NCBI GenBank assembly: GCA_947455805.1
Contig: CANGSN010000226.1
Coordinates: forward strand, 1 to 5,750
Reading direction: 5' to 3'
DNA: 5,750 nucleotides
From: Planctomycetota bacterium
GTDB taxonomy: Bacteria; Planctomycetota; UBA1135; UBA2386
Position numbers and translations under genes: made by a program. This document shows positions 1 to 4,720 of this stretch, piece by piece (positions within the stretch are counted from its first letter, which is position 1; every line of letters starts with the position of its first letter). Below the pieces are notes generated by a model, which worked only from the letters and a program-made list of their open reading frames with translations, made no database searches and was not told where the DNA came from.

Positions 1-247
1 CGCCGGACGCATCACCGTGCTTGCCGGCGCTGGCGTGCGCTTTGGCAACGTGCGCGAGCTGGTGGCGGCGAGCGGCGTGCAGGAAGTGCACCTGTCGGCG
101 ACCGCCTGGGTGCCGAGCGGCATGACGTTCCGCCGCGACGGGGTGCCGATGGGCGGCACCGCCCCGGCCGACGACTACGCCCTGCGCACCACCGACGGCG
201 CCATGGTGGCGCGCGTCGTGCAGGCGCTGGCTAGCATGCCCGGATGA
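1..247 (+). CDS. cutC: CutC-family protein, C-terminal fragment (5' end outside window)
   Basis: This is the last 81 residues of a CutC-like protein; the frame is open from base 2 and the rest lies to the left of the window. CutC is a TIM-barrel protein linked historically to copper homeostasis in E. coli, and its biochemical activity is still unsettled. The fragment shows the family's C-terminal signature: a barrel strand ending in LAGAGVR, then NVRELV, then EVHLSATAW (EVHSSAGAW-like in the E. coli protein), a variable segment with MTFRRDGVPMG, and a final helix beginning DGAMVARVVQAL. The stop TGA at 245-247 overlaps the ATG of the next gene (ATGA), so translation of the two is probably coupled. 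The family call is from remembered motif similarity and is fairly secure; the copper role is family lore and is not shown by the sequence. Confidence 0.85.
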   Translation, partial: AGRITVLAGAGVRFGNVRELVAASGVQEVHLSATAWVPSGMTFRRDGVPMGGTAPADDYALRTTDGAMVARVVQALASMPG

Positions 248-717
248 GTTCTCCGCATCCGCTGCTGACCACCGTGCGCGAGCTGCTGGCGAAGTCGCCG
301 GTGAGCTGGCCGACCGTGCTCGAACGTGTGCTCGCCCACTTCGAGTGTCCGTGCGGCACGATCCACCTGATCGATCCGAAGGACGGCGTGCTGCACCTGA
401 CGACCCATCGCGGCTTGCCGCCGCCGGTGGTCGACAAGGTGCAGCTGGTGCCGATCGGCAAGGGCATGGCCGGCCTCGCCGCCGAACGCAAGCAACCGGT
501 GCAGGTGTGCAACCTGCAGAGCGACGCCAGCGGCCAGGCGCGCCCGGGTGCCAAGCTGACGCAGATGGAAGGCTCGCTCGCCGCCCCGATGCTCGCCGGC
601 GAACGCCTGGCCGGCGTGTTCGGCATCGCCAAGCCGGTGCCTTACGAGTTCACCGCCGACGAGCAGCAGCTGCTGATGGACGTCGGCGCGCTGGTGGCGA
701 AGAAGCAGCTCGGCTGA
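244..717 (+). CDS. Single-domain GAF protein, overlapping cutC
   Basis: A 157-residue cytoplasmic protein made almost entirely of one GAF domain (about residues 18-152). The central GIGxGxAG-type segment is seen as IGKGMAGLAAERKQPVQV (71-88), followed by CNLQSD, then GSLAAPM (110-116), GERLAGVFGIAK (119-130) and a C-terminal helix after FTADEQQLL. GAF domains bind small molecules, haem or other ligands, or act as redox sensors; no output domain is attached here. Cysteines sit at 35, 37 (a CPC motif at the end of the first helix) and 89. They do not match the spacing of the free-methionine-(R)-sulfoxide reductase GAF enzymes, so that activity is not claimed. The ATG overlaps the cutC stop and has no Shine-Dalgarno of its own, so expression probably depends on coupling to cutC. 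The gene ends at the start of the hairpin at 717-748. The ligand and partner cannot be told from sequence. Confidence 0.85.
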   Translation: MSSPHPLLTTVRELLAKSPVSWPTVLERVLAHFECPCGTIHLIDPKDGVLHLTTHRGLPPPVVDKVQLVPIGKGMAGLAAERKQPVQVCNLQSDASGQARPGAKLTQMEGSLAAPMLAGERLAGVFGIAKPVPYEFTADEQQLLMDVGALVAKKQLG

Positions 718-748
718 ACGCGGCGCTCCGATCGCGGAGCTACGCGTT
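717..748. terminator. Hairpin terminator between convergent genes
   Basis: A strong inverted repeat lies in the 39-bp gap between two converging genes. The outer arms AACGCG (717-722) and CGCGTT (743-748) pair perfectly. The inner arms GCTCCG (725-730) and CGGAGC (735-740) pair perfectly around an ATCG tetraloop, with a 2x2 mismatch (GC/TA) between the inner and outer stems. The position suits a bidirectional terminator serving the GAF gene (+) and the oxidoreductase gene (-). There is no long T tract on either side, only the TT or AA of the outer arm, so it is not a textbook intrinsic terminator. It could instead be an mRNA 3'-end stabiliser. Confidence 0.65.
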
Positions 749-756
749 CGACCCCG

Positions 757-2067
757 TCAAACCCGCCAGCCGTCGCGCGCGGCGACGTCGAGCAGCGCGT
801 TGGCGCCGGCGTCGTCGGTGCGCATCGCCGCCGCATCCCACGCGAGCTTGCGGCCGCGCGCCGCACGGAAGGCGACGTTCGCCAGCAGCACGGTCTCGGT
901 CAGCGGCACCGCGTACTCGAACGAGCACGACGGCTGCACGCGCTTGCTACTGCCGTCGAGCCACTCACGATGATGGCCCGGCGACTTCGCGATCGAGGGT
1001 GCCGGCGCCTTCCACGCGGCCTTGCGCGCCCCCGGCCCGACCGCGTGCTTGCTGTAGTCGCTGACCAGCCAGCCGTCGTCGCCGACGAACAGCACGCCGT
1101 TGCCCCACTTCTCGAGCCCGCGCTGGGCCAGCGCCTCGTTCGGCCGATCGCCGGCGGAGTGCCAGCGCAGCGTCACCGGTGCGCGCGCGCCGCGCTGCGG
1201 GAACGCGTACTCGCAGCGCAGCGCCGCCGGCCCGCACTCGGCGTGCGGCTCCGGTCCGTCCGCCTGCAGCGACGTCGGTGCGTCGAGTTGCAGCGCCCAG
1301 AACGCGAGGTCGAGGAAGTGGCAGCCCATGTCGGCGGTCGAGCCGCCGCCGAACGCCCAGTAACGGCGCCAGCCCATCGGGTGGTAGCCGTCGGCGTACG
1401 GGCGTTCGGCGGCCGGACCGAGCCACAGATCCCACGCCACGTGTGCTGGCACCTCGCTCGGCTTCGGCAGCTCGCTCGCCGACCAGTTGGTGCCGCACCA
1501 GACGATCACTTCGCGCACGGTGCCGACAGCACCGGCGCCGATCGCCTCGACGACGCGGCGGTAGTTCTCGTTGGCGTGGATCTGGATGCCCATCTGCGTG
1601 ATGCAGCCGTTCGCGCGCGCGGCCGCGCGCAGCCGCCGCGCCTGCGCGATCGTGTGCGTCAGCGGCTTCTCGCAGTAGACGTCGAGGCCTTGCTGCAGCG
1701 CCATCATCGCCGCCGGGTAGTGCGTGTGGTCGGGCGTGCTGACCACGACGCCGTCGAGTTCGCGGCAGAGCGCGGCGTCGCCAAGCACGCTGCGGAAGTC
1801 CTCGACCAGCTTCGCCGACGGGAACTTCTGGCCCGCCGCCGCGAGTGCCTGGCGGTCGATGTCGCACAGGTAGCGCAGGTCCTCGCTGGCGACACCAGCG
1901 AGGTTGTCGGCGCCGCGGTTGGCGACGCCGATGACCAAGAGCCGCGCCTTGCCGGCCGGATCGCGCGGCGGTCGCGGTGCCCGCGACGCACACGACGCGA
2001 GCCCGAGGGAACCGGCGGCAGAGACGGCGGCGGCACCGGCGAGGAACGAACGGCGGGACGAGCGCAT
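757..2067 (-). CDS. Tat-exported Gfo/Idh/MocA-family oxidoreductase, possible lipoprotein
   Basis: A 436-residue NAD(P)-dependent oxidoreductase of the Gfo/Idh/MocA superfamily, whose members usually act on sugars, inositols or their derivatives; the substrate here is unknown. The leader carries a twin-arginine motif (SSRRSFLAG, residues 3-11), an Ala-rich hydrophobic stretch and a lipobox-like LASC with Cys at 26, so export folded by Tat and perhaps lipid anchoring are predicted. The N-terminal Rossmann domain starts at RLLVIGVANRGADN (about 42-55), with STPDHTHYP (about 110-118) and the family's catalytic EKP motif (CEKPLTH, about 132-138). The C-terminal sheet domain has GGGSTADMGCHFLD (about 240-252; His 250) and ends with the PLTETVLLANVAFRA region typical of planctomycete secreted members. 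The first in-frame start is a GTG at 2094, but the ATG at 2067 is preferred because it puts the RR pair at residues 5-6. It is convergent with the GAF gene and divergent from the hot-dog gene. Confidence 0.9.
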   Translation of the reverse strand: MRSSRRSFLAGAAAVSAAGSLGLASCASRAPRPPRDPAGKARLLVIGVANRGADNLAGVASEDLRYLCDIDRQALAAAGQKFPSAKLVEDFRSVLGDAALCRELDGVVVSTPDHTHYPAAMMALQQGLDVYCEKPLTHTIAQARRLRAAARANGCITQMGIQIHANENYRRVVEAIGAGAVGTVREVIVWCGTNWSASELPKPSEVPAHVAWDLWLGPAAERPYADGYHPMGWRRYWAFGGGSTADMGCHFLDLAFWALQLDAPTSLQADGPEPHAECGPAALRCEYAFPQRGARAPVTLRWHSAGDRPNEALAQRGLEKWGNGVLFVGDDGWLVSDYSKHAVGPGARKAAWKAPAPSIAKSPGHHREWLDGSSKRVQPSCSFEYAVPLTETVLLANVAFRAARGRKLAWDAAAMRTDDAGANALLDVAARDGWRV

Positions 2068-2073
2068 CGCCGC

Positions 2074-2101
2074 ATCATGCCTCGTGCCCAGCACGCGCCA
2101 A
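2074..2101 (-). promoter_or_regulatory. Candidate promoter of the oxidoreductase gene
   Basis: Read on the minus strand, TTGGCG (2101-2096; 4/6 to TTGACA) is followed after 16 nt by CATGAT (2079-2074; 4/6 to TATAAT), then 6 nt, then the ATG at 2067. That spacing would put the transcription start at or next to the start codon, giving a leaderless or nearly leaderless mRNA. A GAGG about 12 nt before the ATG could alternatively be a distant ribosome-binding site. This is a pattern match only, in GC-rich DNA where sigma-70 hexamers are degenerate. Confidence 0.35.
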
Positions 2102-2177
2102 CGGCGGAACGGTCACGAACCTGCCCCACCGCGCGCCGCCGTTCGCACAGCTGTTCGTGTCGACGGCGGCGATGCCC

Positions 2178-2183
2178 TACGCT
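2178..2183 (+). promoter_or_regulatory. Candidate -10 element of the hot-dog thioesterase gene
   Basis: TACGCT ends 6 nt before the ATG at 2190 and matches TATAAT at the three most conserved positions (T1, A2, T6). No good -35 is visible 16-18 nt upstream. There is no Shine-Dalgarno before the ATG, which fits a leaderless transcript starting at about 2190. A single short hexamer is weak evidence. Confidence 0.25.
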
Positions 2184-2189
2184 GTCGCC

Positions 2190-2654
2190 ATGAGCAAGAG
2201 CTTGCAGGACACCTTCGCCCCGAACAGCGCGTGCTTCGGCTGCGGGCCGTCCAACCAACACGGACTGCGCATCAAGAGCTTCGTGCAGGGCGACGAGGTC
2301 GTCTGCACGTGGACGCCGGCGGTGATGCACGAGGCGTTCCCCGGCATGCTGAACGGAGGCATCGTCGGTTCGCTGCTCGACTGCCACTGCAACTGGACGG
2401 CGGCGCACCACCTGATGCAGAAGGCCGGGCTGAGCGCGCCGCAGTGCACGGTCACCGCCGAGTATGCGATCAAGCTGCGGCGGCCGACGCCCAGCAACGG
2501 CCCGGTGCTGCTGCGCGCCAAGGTCGTCGAGAGCAGCGAGGACCGCGCCCGCGTCACCGGCACGCTCGAAGCCGGCGGCAAGGTGTGTGCGACCTGCGAC
2601 GGCCTGTTCGTCGCGGTCAAGGAAGGCCATCCCGCCTACCACCGCTGGAGCTGA
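2190..2654 (+). CDS. PaaI-type hot-dog thioesterase (4HBT superfamily)
   Basis: A 154-residue cytoplasmic hot-dog-fold protein, probably an acyl-CoA thioesterase whose substrate cannot be told. The N-terminus has the CFGCG..N.HGL motif (residues 15-25) common to a PaaI-like subfamily. The central helix region reads FPGMLNGGIVGSLLDCHCNW (50-69): Asn replaces the usual His of HGG at 55, the Asp at 64 sits where the catalytic acid of PaaI-type enzymes lies, and Cys 65 follows it. A strand-rich half follows, with EYAIKLRRPTP (91-101), LLRAKVV (107-113) and CATCDGLFVAV (133-143). The frame is open upstream with an in-frame ATG at 2172 (MPYAVA extension), but 2190 is chosen because homology begins immediately after it and the -10-like hexamer lies between the two. 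The length fits the family. The gene stands alone: the next one starts 237 bp away. Confidence 0.85.
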   Translation: MSKSLQDTFAPNSACFGCGPSNQHGLRIKSFVQGDEVVCTWTPAVMHEAFPGMLNGGIVGSLLDCHCNWTAAHHLMQKAGLSAPQCTVTAEYAIKLRRPTPSNGPVLLRAKVVESSEDRARVTGTLEAGGKVCATCDGLFVAVKEGHPAYHRWS

Positions 2655-2705
2655 GACCGCCACCGCCGGCCGGCCGCAACGGCGCAAAAAGTCGGCAGCG
2701 CGCTG

Positions 2706-2733
2706 GTGACGTCCGCCGGCCGCTCGCTACAAG
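2706..2733 (+). promoter_or_regulatory. Candidate promoter for the PLP enzyme gene
   Basis: GTGACG (2706-2711; 4/6 to TTGACA), a 16-nt spacer and TACAAG (2728-2733; 4/6 to TATAAT) form the best sigma-70-like pair in the 237-bp gap at 2655-2891. Transcription would start near 2740 and leave about 150 nt of leader before the GTG at 2892. The rest of the gap is GC-rich, with short palindromes but no recognisable riboswitch or gene. This is a weak assignment. Confidence 0.25.
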
Positions 2734-2891
2734 ATCCCGCGCCGGCGTCTTCGGCATCGGCGCCCCGGGAAGGCGCTGGAAGCGGCGATCCCTTGCGCCG
2801 CGGCCGCGGGACGTGGTTTCTGGTTCCTGGTCGGTGTGCGCCGGCCAGGCGTGTCGAGTCCCTGGATGCCGGGGGCGCCGGTCTCTTCCTC

Positions 2892-3914
2892 GTGAACGCC
2901 CACTCCAGCACCGCTCCAGCAAGCCCCGCTCCGGCGCCGACCGTCGAGCAGATCCAGCTGGCGCGCACGCGCCTCTTGCGCCTCGTGCGCGAGACGCCGT
3001 CGTGGACCTGGCAGGGCCATCGGCTCGCCGAACTCGGCCCGAGCGGCGCCACCGTCTGGCTGAAACTCGAGCTGTGGCAGCACACCGGCTCGTTCAAGGT
3101 GCGCGGCGCCTTGCTGGCGATGCTCGACCTGACCGACGACCAGCGCACGCGCGGCGTCACCGCGGTCAGCGGCGGCAACCACGCGATGGCGGTCGCCTAC
3201 GCGGCGAAGGCAGTCGGCACGCACGCCAAGGTGGTGATGCCGGCGACCGCCGATCCGGCGCGCATCGCCGCCTGCCGGTCGCTCGGCGGCGAGGTCGAAC
3301 TGGCACCCGACATCGCCGCCGCGTTCGCGCGCGTGCAGCAGATCGAACAGGACGAAGGCAGAGCCCTGATCCATCCGTTCGAGGGCGAAGCGATGGCGCT
3401 CGGCGCCGGCACGCTCGGCATGGAGATGCTGCGGCAGACCGGCCAGCTCGACGCCCTGTTCGTCGCCGTCGGCGGCGGCGGCCTCGCCGCCGGTGTCGCC
3501 GCCGCGATCAAGCAGCTGCAGCCGCGCTGCAAGGTCTACGGCGTCGAGCCGACCGGCGCCGACAGCATGCACCGCAGCTTCGCCGCCGGCAGCCCGCAGC
3601 GCATCGAGCGCGTGCAGACGATCGCCGACAGCCTCGGCGCACCGATGGCGATGCCGTACTCCTACGCGCTGTGCCGCCGCTTCCTCGACGGCCTCGTCGC
3701 CGTCGACGACGACGCGATCTGCCGCGCGATGTGGCTGCTGTTCGCCGACGGCAAGCTGGCGGTCGAACCAGCCGGTGCGGCGACCACCGCCGCGATGCTG
3801 CAGATGCGCGAGCAGCTCGCCGGCAAGCGCGTCGGCCTGATCGTCTGCGGCGCCAACGTCGACACCGGGGTCTACGCGCGCTGCCTGCAGCGCGGCGCGC
3901 CGGCCGCTCCCTGA
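2892..3914 (+). CDS. PLP-dependent threonine/serine dehydratase-like enzyme
   Basis: A 340-residue fold-type II PLP enzyme of the threonine/serine dehydratase family, cytoplasmic. Visible motifs in order: KLELWQHTGSFKVRGA (58-73), in which Lys 69 should form the Schiff base with PLP; SGGNHAMAVAYAA (93-105), the substrate/cofactor carboxylate loop; VGGGGLAAG (193-201), the phosphate-binding glycine loop; YGVEP (216-220); and VCGANVD (318-324), equivalent to the SGGN-type pyridine-nitrogen contact, with Cys in place of the first Ser. There is no C-terminal ACT-like regulatory domain, so it resembles short catabolic dehydratases, serine racemase or the EutB-type enzymes of ectoine degradation rather than biosynthetic IlvA. 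The likely reaction is deamination of L-Thr or L-Ser to a 2-oxo acid; racemase or other beta-elimination activity is possible. The frame is open back to a GTG at 2706, but that 62-residue extension is low-complexity; the GTG at 2892 is the last good start before homology. No clear Shine-Dalgarno precedes it. Confidence 0.85.
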   Translation: MNAHSSTAPASPAPAPTVEQIQLARTRLLRLVRETPSWTWQGHRLAELGPSGATVWLKLELWQHTGSFKVRGALLAMLDLTDDQRTRGVTAVSGGNHAMAVAYAAKAVGTHAKVVMPATADPARIAACRSLGGEVELAPDIAAAFARVQQIEQDEGRALIHPFEGEAMALGAGTLGMEMLRQTGQLDALFVAVGGGGLAAGVAAAIKQLQPRCKVYGVEPTGADSMHRSFAAGSPQRIERVQTIADSLGAPMAMPYSYALCRRFLDGLVAVDDDAICRAMWLLFADGKLAVEPAGAATTAAMLQMREQLAGKRVGLIVCGANVDTGVYARCLQRGAPAAP

Positions 3915-3930
3915 CGTCCACAGCACTGTC

Positions 3931-3957
3931 GGATCGAAGCGACGGTCGCGCTCGACC
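3931..3957 (+). terminator. Possible weak terminator hairpin after the PLP enzyme gene
   Basis: GG-TCGA-GCG (3931-3941) pairs with CGC-TCGA-CC (3949-3957) around a 7-nt loop, giving nine base pairs interrupted by two bulged A residues on the left arm. It begins 16 bp after the stop codon. No T tract follows. It could be chance pairing in GC-rich DNA. Confidence 0.3.
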
Positions 3958-3994
3958 ATCTCGCCCCGCCACGTGAGCGCGGATTCGGGCGGAC

Positions 3995-4026
3995 TTCACG
4001 CGCCGCTCATGCCCTCGGCCTAGGGT
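3995..4026 (+). promoter_or_regulatory. Candidate promoter of the CBS-domain gene
   Basis: TAGGGT (4021-4026) resembles a -10 element, and TTCACG (3995-4000; 4/6 to TTGACA) resembles a -35. The 20-nt spacing is longer than ideal, so the -35 may be wrong. Transcription would start near 4033, giving a leader of about 60 nt that holds the hairpin at 4041-4065 and the Shine-Dalgarno at 4084. Confidence 0.22.
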
Positions 4027-4040
4027 CGCGATCCGCCCTG

Positions 4041-4065
4041 CGGCCGCGGCATTCCGCGGCGGCCG
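4041..4065 (+). other. GC-rich inverted repeat in the leader of the CBS-domain gene
   Basis: CCGCGG at 4044-4049 pairs with CCGCGG at 4054-4059 across a CATT loop. The flanking CGGCC (4041-4045) and GGCCG (4061-4065) offer an alternative outer stem. It lies between the putative promoter and the ribosome-binding site, so it could be an mRNA-stabilising stem or an operator. Equally, CCGCGG self-complementarity is common at this base composition. Confidence 0.25.
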
Positions 4066-4083
4066 AAGACGCCCACGACCAGC

Positions 4084-4089
4084 GAGGAA
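4084..4089 (+). promoter_or_regulatory. Shine-Dalgarno of the CBS-domain gene
   Basis: GAGGAA sits 6 nt before the ATG at 4096. It is the only clearly good ribosome-binding site in the window and fixes the start of the CBS protein. Confidence 0.65.
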
Positions 4090-4095
4090 CCGACC

Positions 4096-4680
4096 ATGCA
4101 AGTACACGAGAAGATGAGCAAGAACGTCGCCCATTGCCGCGCCGACACGACGCTCGCCCAGGCAGCGCGCAAGCTGTGGGACAGCGACTGCGGTGCCCTG
4201 CCGGTCGTCGACGAACGCAGCCACGTCGTCGGCATGATCACCGACCGCGACATCTGCATGGCGGCGATGACCACCGGCAAAGCGCTCGGTGCTCTGCGCG
4301 TCGCCGATGCGATGGCCAAGGACGTCGCCACCCTCCGCACGACGGAGTCGCTGCACGAGGCCGAGATGCAGATGCGCGCCCGCACGGTGCGGCGCCTGCC
4401 GGTGGTCGACGACCAGGGGCGACTGATCGGCCTGCTGTCGTGCAACGACCTGATCCGCTGGGTCGACGACACCAGCGCCCCAACGTCGCGCGAACTCGAC
4501 GCGACCCACCTGCTGCGCACGCTGGCGACGATCGGGCGGGCGCGGCGAGCACAACCCGTCCGCGTGGTGAACCACCCGCGCAACCACGTGCGCACGAACT
4601 CTCTGCACGCGACGCCGGCCGCGATGGCACCGGAAGCGCCGATCGCCACACGCCTCGAAGCCGCCGCCAAGGCGCCTTGA
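4096..4680 (+). CDS. Two-CBS-domain (Bateman module) protein with basic C-terminal tail
   Basis: A 194-residue cytoplasmic protein with tandem CBS domains. CBS1 (about 1-60) shows the conserved hydrophobic strand LPVVDERSHVVGMITDRDI (35-53). CBS2 (about 70-124) shows RRLPVVDDQGRLIGLLSCND (99-118). Paired CBS domains bind adenine nucleotides or related ligands, and usually regulate another protein or report energy state. No catalytic or membrane domain is attached. Residues 125-194 form an extra tail: a short helix LLRTLATIGRARRA, an Arg/His-rich stretch (about 148-166), then an Ala/Pro-rich end. The tail has no fold I recognise and might mediate nucleic-acid or partner contacts, which is speculation. 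The start is supported by GAGGAA 6 nt upstream. It is convergent with the thioesterase gene 33 bp downstream and looks monocistronic. The partner is unknown; the neighbouring PLP enzyme lacks its own regulatory domain, but a link is only a guess. Confidence 0.88.
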   Translation: MQVHEKMSKNVAHCRADTTLAQAARKLWDSDCGALPVVDERSHVVGMITDRDICMAAMTTGKALGALRVADAMAKDVATLRTTESLHEAEMQMRARTVRRLPVVDDQGRLIGLLSCNDLIRWVDDTSAPTSRELDATHLLRTLATIGRARRAQPVRVVNHPRNHVRTNSLHATPAAMAPEAPIATRLEAAAKAP

Positions 4681-4690
4681 GCCACGGATC

Positions 4691-4720
4691 CGGTCGGCGC
4701 GCCGTGTGCGCCATCAACCG
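4691..4720. terminator. Possible bidirectional terminator between convergent genes
   Basis: GGCGC (4696-4700) pairs with GCGCC (4708-4712) around a 7-nt loop. Outside an asymmetric internal loop, CGGT (4691-4694) pairs with ACCG (4717-4720). It fills the 33-bp gap between the CBS gene and the minus-strand thioesterase gene and overlaps the latter's stop codon (4714-4716). There is no T tract, so the call rests on pairing and position. Confidence 0.35.

Noticed and set aside
244..717. The GAF protein as a free methionine-(R)-sulfoxide reductase.
   Set aside because: The three cysteines (35, 37, 89) and surrounding motifs do not match the catalytic-cysteine arrangement of that enzyme family.
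970..2193. A 407-codon plus-strand frame antisense to the oxidoreductase gene.
   Set aside because: Composition is Arg/Val/Ala-rich without motifs, and the minus-strand frame has clear Gfo/Idh/MocA signatures; this is its shadow.
2727..3959. A 410-codon minus-strand frame antisense to the PLP enzyme.
   Set aside because: Asp/Arg/Ala/Gly-rich shadow of a gene with all the expected PLP-enzyme motifs.
1904..3976. A 690-codon open frame on the plus strand spanning the oxidoreductase start, the thioesterase and the dehydratase.
   Set aside because: Its product is Arg/Pro/Ala-rich with no domain motifs, and it overlaps three well-supported genes in other frames. Long spurious frames are expected where stop codons are rare at this GC content.
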